The position numbers were made by a program, and so were the translations under genes. From REEB95 sp050729835 (GTDB lineage Bacteria > Pseudomonadota > Alphaproteobacteria > ATCC43930 > CGMCC-115725), in assembly GCA_050729835.1 (NCBI GenBank), contig JBOHLS010000002.1, positions 142,640 to 206,639 on the forward strand: DNA of 64,000 bases. The letters are read 5' to 3'. Shown one piece after another: positions 1-11,855 of the stretch. Each line of letters begins with the position of its first letter. Positions within the stretch are counted from its first letter, which is position 1. Below the pieces are notes generated by a model. It was not told where the DNA came from and did no database searches. It worked only from the letters and a program-made list of their open reading frames with translations.

Positions 1-1
1 C

Positions 2-1891
<1,890 letters not shown>

Positions 1892-1906
1892 TACGGCGGA
1901 AGCGCC

Positions 1907-3598
1907 ATGGCACACGAACCGGTCAACATCCTGCTAGTCGACGATCAGCCCGCGAAGCTGCTCAGCTATGAGACTATTCTCCAGGATATGAACGAGAACC
2001 TGCTCAAGGCCACCTCGGCGACCGAGGCGTTGCAATATCTGCTCAAGCAGGACGTCGCTGTCATTCTCGTCGACGTCTGCATGCCCGAGCTGGACGGGTT
2101 CGAGCTCGCGGCCATGATCCGCGGCCATCCGCGCTTCCAGGCGACCGCGATCATCTTCATCTCGGCGATCGCAATGACCGATCTCGACCGCGTCAAGGGT
2201 TACGAGCGCGGCGCGGTCGATTACGTCCCGGTTCCCGTGGTGCCGGAGCTGCTGCGCGCCAAGGTCAGAGTCTTCGTCGAGCTTTATCGCAAGACGAGGC
2301 AGCTCGAAATGCTCAACACGGAACTCGAAAAGCGGGTCGCGGCCCGCACCGCCGAGCTCGAGCAGACGAACGCCGCGCTCGAACAGCGGGTCGAAGAGCG
2401 CACGCGCGAGCGCGAAATGGCGATTGCGCAGGTGCACCAGATGCAGAAGCTCGAAAGTCTCGGGCAACTGACCGGCGGATTGGCGCACGATTTCAACAAC
2501 CTGCTGATGGCGATCCTGGGCAATCTCGACATCCTGCGCAAATCGGCGTCGGCAAATCCGGAGATGGGGCGCTTCGTCGACAGCGCCATCCAGGCGGCAG
2601 AGCGTGGCGCCAACCTGACGCGGCGCATGCTGATCTTCGCCCGGCGGCAGGAGTTACGTCCCGAGACGGTCGACGTTCCGCGCCTGGTCGAGGGCATGGC
2701 CGACATGCTGCAGCACTCGATCGGACCGACGATCGAGATCGCGATGGACTTCGCTGACGGGTTGCCGGCGATCTGCGTCGATCCGAACCAACTCGAGCTG
2801 GCGCTGCTCAACCTGTCGCTCAACGGGCGCGACGCCATGCCTCAAGGTGGGCAAATCACCGTGACCGCCCGGCGCGAGGCGATCAAGACCGCCGCCGTGC
2901 AAGGCCTGCCGGGCGGCGATTACGTGCGGATCGCGGTCACCGACACCGGCATGGGCATGGACGAGGCGACCCTGGCACGCGCCGCCGAGCCGTTTTTCAC
3001 CACCAAGGAAGTCGGCAAGGGCACCGGTCTCGGCCTGTCGATGGTCTATGGCTTGGCGACGCAATCGGGCGGCGCCGCACACATCACCAGTCGTCCGGGC
3101 CGCGGCACGACCGTCGAGCTGTGGCTGCCCGTGGCCGGAGCGCCGATTGACGCCGCGTCGGCGAGCGCGAATTCGACCGACAAGCCGCGAGCGATTCCGG
3201 CACAAGCCTGCAACATCCTCGTGGTCGATGACGATTCGCTGGTGGCAGAAAGCACGGTCTCGATGCTCGAGCATCTCGGCCACCGCGCGACCGTCACCTC
3301 GTCGGGCACGATTGCGCTTGAAATGCTCCGGGCCGAGCCGCAAATCGACCTCGTCATTACCGACCAGGTCATGCCCGGCATGACTGGCCTCGAGTTGGCG
3401 CGCCGCATGCGCCAGATCCGCCCCGAACTGCCGATCATCCTGGCGACCGGCTATTCCGACTTGCTGCACCGGCGCGCCGAACCGGGCGTGACGACCCTCG
3501 ACAAGCCCTATCACCTCGAGAAGCTCGCGGCGATAATCGTGCGCGCGATGGCGCGCGAGAGCGCCGCACCGCACGACGGAAGCCTTCGCCGCGCTTGA
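1907..3598 (+). CDS. REC-coiled coil-HisKA-HATPase-REC hybrid histidine kinase
   Basis: 563 residues with no membrane segment, so probably cytoplasmic. The N-terminal receiver (about 7-125) has acceptor D56 in LVDVCMPELDGF, but the position of the conserved Lys reads DYVPVPVVPE, so the usual KP pair is missing. A coiled coil rich in Glu, Arg and Leu follows (about 130-180). The H box is LTGGLAHDFNNLL with H194. The HATPase has N box LNLSLNGRDAM and G boxes DTGMGM and GKGTGLGLSMVYG. A C-terminal receiver has D486 and K533. The family receives phosphate or protein signals from partner kinases and passes phosphate on. The start ATG lies 15 bases after the previous kinase gene, which suggests an operon and a shared pathway. 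The output is not identifiable here. Confidence 0.93.
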   Translation: MAHEPVNILLVDDQPAKLLSYETILQDMNENLLKATSATEALQYLLKQDVAVILVDVCMPELDGFELAAMIRGHPRFQATAIIFISAIAMTDLDRVKGYERGAVDYVPVPVVPELLRAKVRVFVELYRKTRQLEMLNTELEKRVAARTAELEQTNAALEQRVEERTREREMAIAQVHQMQKLESLGQLTGGLAHDFNNLLMAILGNLDILRKSASANPEMGRFVDSAIQAAERGANLTRRMLIFARRQELRPETVDVPRLVEGMADMLQHSIGPTIEIAMDFADGLPAICVDPNQLELALLNLSLNGRDAMPQGGQITVTARREAIKTAAVQGLPGGDYVRIAVTDTGMGMDEATLARAAEPFFTTKEVGKGTGLGLSMVYGLATQSGGAAHITSRPGRGTTVELWLPVAGAPIDAASASANSTDKPRAIPAQACNILVVDDDSLVAESTVSMLEHLGHRATVTSSGTIALEMLRAEPQIDLVITDQVMPGMTGLELARRMRQIRPELPIILATGYSDLLHRRAEPGVTTLDKPYHLEKLAAIIVRAMARESAAPHDGSLRRA

Positions 3599-3629
3599 CG
3601 GGCCGCGAGCGGCGGGCTTTCTATCCGCG

Positions 3630-4418
3630 ATGTTCGTCGACAGCCATTGCCATCTCGATTTCGCGCGCCCCGAGGAGCGCGACGGCATCGTCGCGCGCGC
3701 GCGTCGCGCCGGCGTGGTCACGCTGCTCACCATCTCGACCAAGCTGAGCGAATTTCCCGTCGTGCGCGCGATCGCCGAAGGCGATCCCGACATCTGGTGC
3801 TCGGTCGGCGTGCATCCGCACGAGGCGGCGACGGAGGAGGGGGGCAACGCCGAGAACCTGGCGGCACAGGCCCGCCACCCCAAGGTAGTTGGCATCGGCG
3901 AAAGCGGGCTGGATTTCCATTACAACCACAGCCCGCGCGACGCGCAGATCGCGGCCTTCCGCCAGCACGCCCGCGCCGCCCACGCCGCCGGCGTACCGCT
4001 AATCGTGCATTCGCGCGGTTCCGATCCCGAAACCGTCACGGTGCTCGAGGAAGAGGGCGTATCGGCGGGCGTGATCCACTGCTTCTCGACCGGCCGGCTG
4101 CTTGCCGAGCGGGCCATCGCACTCGGGCTTTACGTTTCGCTTTCCGGCATCGTCACCTTCAAGAACGCCGACGAGCTGCGCGGCATCGTCCGCGACCTGC
4201 CGCTCGACCGGCTGCTGGTCGAGACCGATGCGCCCTATCTCGCGCCGGTGCCGCTGCGCGGCAAGCCCAACGAGCCGGCCTTCATCGTTCATACCGCCCA
4301 GTGCGTCGCGGCGCTCAAAGGCGTCGCGCCGGACGAATTCGCGCGGCGCACGAGCGAGAATTTCTTCCGCCTGTTCACCAAGGCCAAGCCGCCCGCCGCG
4401 CCGCGGCCGGCTACCTGA
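3630..4418 (+). CDS. tatD: TatD-family metal-dependent hydrolase (DNase)
   Basis: 262 residues, the usual length for TatD. The protein opens with DSHCHLDF, the HxH metal site of the amidohydrolase-like TIM barrel. Further metal-binding parts are visible: GIGESGLDFHYN (about 91-102), VHSRG, HCFSTG and LLVETDAPYL near the end of the barrel. Family members are 3'-5' exonucleases or other phosphoesterases acting on DNA in the cytoplasm. In many proteobacteria tatD stands next to a PhnP-like metallo-beta-lactamase gene, as here, where the next gene starts 13 bases later. The substrate in this organism is not shown by the sequence. Confidence 0.93.
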   Translation: MFVDSHCHLDFARPEERDGIVARARRAGVVTLLTISTKLSEFPVVRAIAEGDPDIWCSVGVHPHEAATEEGGNAENLAAQARHPKVVGIGESGLDFHYNHSPRDAQIAAFRQHARAAHAAGVPLIVHSRGSDPETVTVLEEEGVSAGVIHCFSTGRLLAERAIALGLYVSLSGIVTFKNADELRGIVRDLPLDRLLVETDAPYLAPVPLRGKPNEPAFIVHTAQCVAALKGVAPDEFARRTSENFFRLFTKAKPPAAPRPAT

Positions 4419-4430
4419 GGATCGCCGGCC

Positions 4431-5201
4431 GTGGAGGTCACCATGCTGGGTTGCGGCCCATCCTGGGGCGTGCCGCGGATCGGCGGCGACTGGGGCGCGT
4501 GCGACCCGGTCAATCCGCGCAACCGCCGCCGGCGCGCCTCGATCCTGGTCGAGGATGGCGGCGCGACGATCCTGGTCGACACGTCGCCCGATCTGCGCGC
4601 GCAGCTGCTCGATGCCGGCGTTGGACGCGTCGACGCGGTGCTGTTCACCCACGCCCATGCCGACCATTTGCATGGCATCGACGATCTGCGCGGCGTCAAC
4701 CGCCTGATGAAGGCCGCCATCCCGGCCTATGCCACGCCGTCGACCCTGGCCGAGATCGAGCGCCGCTTCGGCTACGTCTTCGCGCCGCTCAAACTCGGCC
4801 GCGAGGGCAATTACTACAAGCCGGTGCTCAAACGCTGTCCGATCGACGGCCCGTTCACCGCCGCCGGCATGCGCGTAACGCCGTTCGTCCAGGATCACGG
4901 CTTTTCCCAGACGCTTGGCTTCCGTTTCGGCCGGTTCGCGTATTCGACCGACGTCATCGTGCTCGACGACGCGGCGTTCCAGGCGCTGGCCGGCATCGAC
5001 ACCTGGGTGGTCGACTGCATCCGCCAGGCGCCGCATGTGACGCACAGCCATCTCGACCGGACGCTTGAATGGATCGACCGGGTGAGGCCCCGGCGCGCCG
5101 TCTTGACCCATATGGACGAGACCTTCGACTACGAAACCCTGCGCCGGACGCTGCCGCCGGGCGTCGAGCCGGGCTATGACGGGCTGGTAATCGAGCTTTA
5201 G
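4431..5201 (+). CDS. MBL-fold metallo-hydrolase, PhnP-like phosphodiesterase
   Basis: 256 residues with a GTG start; an in-frame ATG four codons later is the alternative. The metallo-beta-lactamase motif HAHADHLHGIDD gives the HxHxDH metal site. Also present are VDTSPDLR near the N-terminus, YSTDV in the middle and LTHMDETFDY near the C-terminus. The N-terminal CGPSWGVPRIGG resembles the CGTSxGVPRIGC signature of PhnP-like enzymes, which cleave cyclic phosphodiesters. The gene follows tatD closely and probably shares its transcript. The exact substrate is unknown. Confidence 0.88.
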   Translation: MEVTMLGCGPSWGVPRIGGDWGACDPVNPRNRRRRASILVEDGGATILVDTSPDLRAQLLDAGVGRVDAVLFTHAHADHLHGIDDLRGVNRLMKAAIPAYATPSTLAEIERRFGYVFAPLKLGREGNYYKPVLKRCPIDGPFTAAGMRVTPFVQDHGFSQTLGFRFGRFAYSTDVIVLDDAAFQALAGIDTWVVDCIRQAPHVTHSHLDRTLEWIDRVRPRRAVLTHMDETFDYETLRRTLPPGVEPGYDGLVIEL

Positions 5202-5219
5202 CTGATAGAGCGATCGTGG

Positions 5220-5245
5220 CATAATTTCTCATAATATACATTATG
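5220..5245. promoter_or_regulatory. Three CATAAT hexamers phased by 10 bp in front of mazG
   Basis: An AT-rich island in otherwise GC-rich DNA. CATAAT occurs at 5220 and at 5230 on the plus strand, and its inverse ATTATG at 5240, so three copies sit exactly one helical turn apart. The outer GCATAAT (5219) and ATTATGC (5240) form an inverted repeat. It lies about 135 bases upstream of mazG and 19 bases after the previous stop codon. It is probably a protein-binding site or a promoter region. The protein that binds is not identifiable. Confidence 0.45.
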
Positions 5246-5381
5246 CGATATTTATGTGGTTTGATGGTTCAAGGCCAGTTCAAAACCAGCGGGCCTGCCA
5301 GCGTGTTGCGTCCGCGCCACAATCGCGCCGTCCACTACCCCATCGCGCTCGCTACAATGCCCGTCACGCCGGAGCCACCCG

Positions 5382-6236
5382 ATGACCGCCAGGAAGCCTC
5401 AGCCCGTTCGCCAAGCCAAGCGGCGTAGCCGCAGCCGTGCCCAGCCGCCGATCGAGCGGCTACTGGCCATCATGGCGCGGTTGCGCGATCCGGCTTCGGG
5501 GTGCCCCTGGGACCGCAAACAGAGCTTCGCCACCATCGCGCCCTACACCATCGAGGAAGCCTACGAGGTCGCCGAGGCAGCCGAGCGCCGCGCTATGCCC
5601 GAGCTCAAGGAAGAGCTCGGTGATTTATTGCTCCAGGTGGCGTTCCACACCCGCATGGCCGAGGAAATCGGCGAATTCGATTTCGACGACGTGGCCGCGG
5701 CGATCGCCGACAAGATGGTACGGCGGCATCCGCACGTCTTCGGTCCGGCCCGGATCGGTTCGGCAGCCGCCCAGACGGTCGCCTGGGAGGACCAGAAAGC
5801 CCACGAACGCCGCGCCAAATCGGCCGCCCACGGCCGGCGCACGAGTGCGCTCGACGGTGTCGGCGTCGCGCTGCCGGCGCTGACCCGCGCCGTCAAGCTC
5901 CAGCGCCGCGCCGCGCGCATCGGCTTCGACTGGCCAGTGATCGCGCCGATCTACGACAAGATCGCCGAGGAAATCGCTGAGCTTAAAGCCGAATCCGGCG
6001 ACCGGACGCGCAGCGAGGACGAGCTTGGCGATCTGCTGTTTGCCGTAGTCAACCTGGCGCGGCGACTCGAGATCGACCCCGAACGGGCCTTGCGCGGCGC
6101 TTGCCGCAAGTTTGAGCGTCGCTTTCGCCGAATCGAGGAACGCCTTGCCGCCCGCGGCGTCGACTCGACTCACGCCGGCCTCGATGCCCTTGAGACCGAA
6201 TGGCAGGCGATCAAGGCCGAAGAGCGCCGGCCATAG
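5382..6236 (+). CDS. mazG: Nucleoside triphosphate pyrophosphohydrolase MazG
   Basis: 284 residues, with a basic N-terminal tail (about 1-20) before two MazG-type all-alpha units. The first unit shows GCPWDRKQSFATIAPY, IEEAYEVAEA and the Mg-binding ELKEELGDLLLQVAFH. The second repeats the pattern with EEIAELKAE and EDELGDLLFAVVNLARRL. The enzyme hydrolyses NTPs or dNTPs to monophosphate and pyrophosphate and serves as a house-cleaning or ppGpp-modulating enzyme in the cytoplasm. The gene stands alone after a 180-base gap with a repeat-rich AT island that may carry its promoter. The next gene is convergent. Confidence 0.95.
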   Translation: MTARKPQPVRQAKRRSRSRAQPPIERLLAIMARLRDPASGCPWDRKQSFATIAPYTIEEAYEVAEAAERRAMPELKEELGDLLLQVAFHTRMAEEIGEFDFDDVAAAIADKMVRRHPHVFGPARIGSAAAQTVAWEDQKAHERRAKSAAHGRRTSALDGVGVALPALTRAVKLQRRAARIGFDWPVIAPIYDKIAEEIAELKAESGDRTRSEDELGDLLFAVVNLARRLEIDPERALRGACRKFERRFRRIEERLAARGVDSTHAGLDALETEWQAIKAEERRP

Positions 6237-6312
6237 GTAATAAGACCTTTAATATCAAACCTATATAGAAAGTCTCTAAGATTTGTGCGGCGGTCGAAAT
6301 CCGCTGCCGCTT

Positions 6313-7175
6313 CTAGGCTTCCATCAGCAGATTGATCAGGCTCGACGTGTCCCAACGGCCGCCGCCCCGCTCCTGGATGCGCTGATAGAACTGATCGACC
6401 AGCGCGGTCACCGGCAGGGCCGATTTATTGCGCCGAGCCTCGCCCAGGCAAATGCCGAGGTCCTTGCGCATCCAATCCACCGCGAAGCCGAAATCGAACT
6501 TGCCGTCGAGCATGGTGAGGGCGCGGTTGTCCATCTGCCAGGATTGCGCAGCGCCCTTGGAGATCGTCTCGACCACCTTCTTGCCATCGAGGCCGGCGCG
6601 GGCGGCAAAATTGAGGCCTTCGGCCAGTCCCTGAAGCAGGCCGGCAATGGCGATCTGGTTGACCATCTTGGTCAGTTGGCCGCTACCGACCGACCCCATC
6701 AGGGTCACGGCGCGGCCGTAATGCGCCATCACCGGCTGGGTCTTGGCGAACGCCGCGTCGTCGCCGCCAACCATGATGGTGAGCTTGCCGTTCTGTGCAC
6801 CGGCCTGACCGCCGGAGACCGGCGCGTCGAGAAAGCCGATGCCGCGCTCCTTGGCGAGCCGGTGGAGTTCGCGGGCGACCTCGGCCGACGCGGTGGTGTG
6901 GTCGGCGAAGATCGCGCCGTGTTGCATGCCGGCGAACGCGCCTTGCGGCCCGGTAACGACGGCGCGCAGATCGTCGTCGTTACCGACGCAGGCGAAGACG
7001 ATCTCGGCCTCGGCCGCGGCTTCGGCCGGCGTCGGCCGCAACCCGCCGCCGTATTCCTTGACCCAATCCTCGGCCCGCGACGTCGTCCGATTGAACACCG
7101 TTACCGCGTGACCGTTCTTGGCGATATGCCCCGCCATCGGATAGCCCATCACGCCCAGGCCGAGAAACGCCACCT

Positions 7176-7179
<4 letters not shown>
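6313..7179 (-). CDS. NAD(P)-dependent oxidoreductase, 3-hydroxyisobutyrate dehydrogenase family
   Basis: 288 residues, the normal family length. The N-terminal Rossmann motif is LGLGVMGYPMAGH. The substrate-binding signature DAPVSGGQAGA and the catalytic-Lys region QLTKMVNQ are present, with an all-alpha C-terminal domain. The family oxidises beta-hydroxyacids such as 3-hydroxyisobutyrate, tartronate semialdehyde or glyoxylate-type substrates, and sequence alone does not fix which. The ATG overlaps the hflX stop (ATGA), so it is translationally coupled as the last gene of the dusB-ntr-hfq-hflX run. Confidence 0.9.
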
Positions 7180-8516
<1,337 letters not shown>

Positions 8517-8524
8517 GTTTCGCG

Positions 8525-8776
8525 TCAGGCTTCTTCCGCCTCTTTGTCGGGCTCAAACAACTGGATCGGCTGCGCCGGCATCACGGTCGAGATAGCGTGC
8601 TTGTAGACGAGCTGCGAATGCGCGTCGCGCCGCAGCAGCACACAGAAATTGTCGAACCAGGTGATGATGCCTTGCAGCTTGACGCCGTTGACCAGGAACA
8701 CCGTGACCGGCGTCTTGTTCTTGCGCACGTTGTTGAGAAAGACGTCTTGAACGTTTTGCGATTTTTCCGACGACAT
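8525..8776 (-). CDS. hfq: RNA chaperone Hfq
   Basis: 83 residues. Sm1 is visible as VQDVFLNNVRKNKTPVTVFL with GVKLQGIITWFD, and Sm2 as the YKHAIST motif. The hexameric protein pairs small RNAs with mRNAs. The C-terminal tail is short and acidic (PDKEAEEA), as in alphaproteobacteria. The start at 8776 is chosen because a purine-rich ribosome-binding stretch (GAAGGGAAAG) lies just upstream; a longer frame reaching 8821 adds an unconserved-looking leader. It sits between the HAD phosphatase gene (120 bases upstream) and hflX. Confidence 0.96.
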   Translation of the reverse strand: MSSEKSQNVQDVFLNNVRKNKTPVTVFLVNGVKLQGIITWFDNFCVLLRRDAHSQLVYKHAISTVMPAQPIQLFEPDKEAEEA

Positions 8777-8896
8777 GGGGCTTTCCCTTCTTTCATTTCT
8801 GTCGGAGCCGATTGGCGGCATTCGCCGTGTGGCTCGGGCGCCGGGCGGCCGTTCGTGCTCGCCCCATTGATAACAGACCCCGGCCGGGATGGGAAT

Positions 8897-9547
8897 TCAC
8901 ATGGCGCCGAGATGCCGGGCGAAGCTGCCGCAGTCGGGAAATCGCATGTCGGGCGGGAACTTAGCGAGCTCGGCGGGATTCGAATGGGGCTCACCCAGGA
9001 GCACGCCGGTGAGGCCCGCCTGGTGCGCGCTCTGCATGTCGAGCGCGGTGTCGCCGACGTACCAGACGCTGCGGCCGGGCGCGATGCCGCTGCCTTCGAG
9101 CGCAACCCCGAAGGCAGCCGGATCGGGCTTGTCGGCGCGCGCGTCGCCGGCTCCAACCAAGCGCCGGAAATAACGGTCCAAGCTGATATGCGCCGCTTCG
9201 GTCCGCAGCGAGGCGCCGGTCTTGTTGCTGACAACGGCGAGGTAGTAGCCGGCACCGTATAGCGAAGCGAGCATCGACCCGGCGCCGGGCAGCGCCGCCA
9301 GGCGCTCGAGATGGATGGCGGCATAGCTGTCGAGATAGATTTGCCGCGCCTCTTCCCAGCGCGCGCCGAACAGCTCAGGAAAACTGTGCTTCAGACTGCG
9401 GGCGACGCGCGCCTTGGTCTCGGCCAGGGTCCACGGTGCGTGCCCCATGCGTTCGAGCGTCCCGACCAGCGCCTCGTGGATGGTCTCCCAGGTATCGACC
9501 AGCGTATTGTCCCAGTCGAAGATTATCGCGCGCGGCTTCGCCGTCAC
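8897..9547 (-). CDS. HAD-superfamily phosphatase, phosphoglycolate-phosphatase-like
   Basis: 216 residues. HAD motif I is FDWDNTLVDTW (nucleophile Asp and DxDxT), motif II VVSNKTG, motif III Lys region near RADKPDP, and motif IV WYVGDTALDM. A helical C1 cap lies between motifs I and II, as in Gph-type enzymes that remove phosphate from phosphoglycolate or similar small molecules. The ATG overlaps the end of the aminotransferase gene by 4 bases, so the two are coupled. The substrate is not determined. Confidence 0.88.
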   Translation of the reverse strand: MTAKPRAIIFDWDNTLVDTWETIHEALVGTLERMGHAPWTLAETKARVARSLKHSFPELFGARWEEARQIYLDSYAAIHLERLAALPGAGSMLASLYGAGYYLAVVSNKTGASLRTEAAHISLDRYFRRLVGAGDARADKPDPAAFGVALEGSGIAPGRSVWYVGDTALDMQSAHQAGLTGVLLGEPHSNPAELAKFPPDMRFPDCGSFARHLGAM

Positions 9548-10404
9548 CGCACCACGCCCTTGAGCGCGAAATCGGTATAGAGCGCGCGCAGGCGGCGGAC
9601 GAATTCGCCCGGCCTCCCCTCGCCCACCGTCGCGTCGTCGATGCGAACGATCGGCACGATGAAATTGGTCGTGCTGGAGAGGAACGCTTCGCGTGCCGCC
9701 TTGGCTTCGGCGACGCTGAACGGTCTTTCGTACACAGTCAGGCCAGCCTCGCGCGCCACCTTGAGCACGCCGAGCCGCGTGACGCCGTTGAGGATCGTCT
9801 GGTCGGCTTGGCGCGTGACGATCTCGTCTTTGGTGGTAACGATCCAGGCGTTGCTCGACGTGCCTTCGGTGACATTGCCGTCGCGATCAACCTGCCACGC
9901 CTCGTAGGCGCCGACCTCGCGGGCGTGCTGCTTGCCGAGCGCATTGGGCAACAAAGCGACCGACTTGATGTCGGGCCGCGCCCAGCGGATGTCGGGCACG
10001 GTGACAACCCGCACGCCGCGCTCCATGATCTTCGGATCGAGCGGGCGCTGCGCGCTCGCGGTCATGATCAGGCTCGGTCGCGCGCCCGGCGGGAACGCGA
10101 ACTCGCGCGGCGCCGCGCCGCGGGTGATCTGGATGTAGATGATGCCGTCGACGACGCGATTGCGCCGCACGGTCTCGCGCATCACCGCGATCAGCGCCGG
10201 GTCGGACATCGGCGGCGCGATGCGCAATTCGCCAAGCGAGCGATGCAGGCGCGTCAAGTGTGCCGCCTCGTCGACGAAGCTGCCGCCTCTGACCGCGATG
10301 ACCTCGTAGACGCCGTCGGCGAATTGGAAGCCGCGATCCTCGATGTGGACGAAGGCTTCGCGGTGCGGAAGATAGCGGCCATTGACATAGGCGATGCGCG
10401 ACAT
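9544..10404 (-). CDS. dat: D-amino-acid aminotransferase (class IV PLP enzyme)
   Basis: 286 residues from the ATG giving MSRIAYVNGRYLP; a longer frame to 10437 overlaps ntrX and adds an unlikely leader. Fold-type IV signatures are present: FADGVYEV near the N-terminus, the PLP-lysine region LPNALGKQHAREVGAYEAW and the phosphate-binding EGTSSNAW. NALGKQ with GAYEAW is typical of D-alanine transaminases rather than branched-chain enzymes. The reaction is reversible transfer of an amino group between D-amino acids and 2-oxoacids, relevant to peptidoglycan D-Glu and D-Ala supply. It lies 29 bases after ntrX. Confidence 0.88.
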   Translation of the reverse strand: MSRIAYVNGRYLPHREAFVHIEDRGFQFADGVYEVIAVRGGSFVDEAAHLTRLHRSLGELRIAPPMSDPALIAVMRETVRRNRVVDGIIYIQITRGAAPREFAFPPGARPSLIMTASAQRPLDPKIMERGVRVVTVPDIRWARPDIKSVALLPNALGKQHAREVGAYEAWQVDRDGNVTEGTSSNAWIVTTKDEIVTRQADQTILNGVTRLGVLKVAREAGLTVYERPFSVAEAKAAREAFLSSTTNFIVPIVRIDDATVGEGRPGEFVRRLRALYTDFALKGVVR

Positions 10405-10433
10405 GGCGAGGTTCCGGCGATCTGGTGAGGCGA

Positions 10434-11855
10434 TCAAGCGTCGAGCTTTTGCACGCGCTCGCCGTTGGCGCCGTTGCCGTTGCCGCCGACGCCCAGCGAC
10501 TTGAGCTTGCGATGTAGCGCCGAGCGCTCCATGCCGACGAACGCCGCGGTGCGCGAGATGTTACCGCCGAAGCGCGTGACCTGGGCCATCAGGTACTCGC
10601 GCTCGAACATCTCGCGCGCATCGCGCAGCGGCAGGCCCATGAGCTCGCCGCCTTTGTCCCACTTGACCACCGCCGGCGCGAGCGTGGTGATCTCGGGCGG
10701 CAGATTGTCGGCGCGGATCGGCTCGCGCGCGTCGCCCGGTGTCATGATCAGCACCCAGTCGATCGCATTGCGCAGCTGACGCACGTTGCCCGGCCATTCA
10801 TAGGCCTGGAGCGCCGCCATCGCGTCCTCGCCGAAGACCCGCGGCGGCACGCGGGCAGCCTCGGCCGCACGCACCATCAGGTGCCGCACCAGATCGGGAA
10901 TGTCCTCGGCGCGCTCGTGCAGCGGCGGGACGATCAGCGGCACCACCGCGAGGCGATAGTAAAGGTCCTCGCGAAAGCGGCCGGTGGCGATGTCGCTCGG
11001 CAGGTCGCGGTTGGTCGAGGCGATGACGCGCACGTCGACTTTGACCCGACCGCCGCCGACGCGCTCGAAGGTCTGCTCCTGCAGCGCACGGACGATCTTG
11101 CCCTGAGTCTCCAAGGGCATGTCGGCGATCTCGTCGAGGAACAGCGTGCCGCCATGCGCCTCCTCGAAGGTGCCGACCTTGCGCGGGCTGCCGTCGCCGT
11201 CGGCGCCCGGCTCGGCGCCGAACAGCTCGCTCTCGAAACGCTCCGGCCGCATCGTCGCGCAGCTCAGCGTCACAAGCGGGCCGCGCGCGCGCTTGGAATG
11301 GGCGTGCAGCAGCCGCGCGACCACGTCCTTACCCGTGCCCGGCGCGCCGGTGATCAGCACGCGGCTGTTGGTGGCGGCGACGCGGTCGATCTGCTGCCGG
11401 AGATGCGAGATCACGTGCGAGCGGCCGACCAACTCGTCGTCGGCGCCGGCGCGCTGCTTCAGCGCCTCGTTCTCGCGCCGCAGCCGGCTGGCTTCGATCG
11501 CGCGATCGATGATGTGCAGCAGCCGATCCGCCTTGAACGGCTTCTCGATGAAGTCGTAAGCCCCGACCTTGATCGCGGCGACCGCGGTCTCGATGGTGCC
11601 GTGCCCGGAAATCATCACCACCGGCAGCGTCGGCCATTCGCGCCGGACCGTCTTGAGAATCTCGATGCCGTCAAGCTCGCTGCCCTGGAGCCAGATGTCG
11701 AGAACCACCAGCGTCGGGCGGCGCGTGCGGATCACCGTCAGCGCCTCGGTGCTAGTGCCGGCCTCGCGGGTCTCGTAGCCTTCGTCGCTGAGGATGCCGC
11801 AGATCAGCGCCCGGATGTCGGCCTCGTCGTCGACGACCAGAATGTCATGCGCCAT
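10434..11855 (-). CDS. ntrX: Response regulator NtrX
   Basis: 473 residues from MAHDILVVDDE. The receiver domain has acceptor D53 in VVLDIWLQGSE. The AAA+ domain has a degenerate P-loop ITGAPGTGKD and Walker B GTLFLDEIADM. A Fis-type HTH follows at the C-terminus (ISRTAAFVGMERSALHRKLKSL). The sigma-54 contact loop GAFTGA is absent: the expected place reads FGAEPGADGDGSPRKVG. This suggests a regulator that does not activate sigma-54 in the standard way, as reported for some alphaproteobacterial NtrX. NtrX works with NtrY in nitrogen, respiratory and envelope control. The start overlaps the ntrY end by 11 bases. Confidence 0.94.
   Translation of the reverse strand: MAHDILVVDDEADIRALICGILSDEGYETREAGTSTEALTVIRTRRPTLVVLDIWLQGSELDGIEILKTVRREWPTLPVVMISGHGTIETAVAAIKVGAYDFIEKPFKADRLLHIIDRAIEASRLRRENEALKQRAGADDELVGRSHVISHLRQQIDRVAATNSRVLITGAPGTGKDVVARLLHAHSKRARGPLVTLSCATMRPERFESELFGAEPGADGDGSPRKVGTFEEAHGGTLFLDEIADMPLETQGKIVRALQEQTFERVGGGRVKVDVRVIASTNRDLPSDIATGRFREDLYYRLAVVPLIVPPLHERAEDIPDLVRHLMVRAAEAARVPPRVFGEDAMAALQAYEWPGNVRQLRNAIDWVLIMTPGDAREPIRADNLPPEITTLAPAVVKWDKGGELMGLPLRDAREMFEREYLMAQVTRFGGNISRTAAFVGMERSALHRKLKSLGVGGNGNGANGERVQKLDA

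Noticed and set aside
5243..5428. Short open frame between the MBL hydrolase and mazG
   Set aside because: No ribosome-binding site, it overlaps mazG, and the composition does not look like a protein. The region is better read as regulatory DNA.
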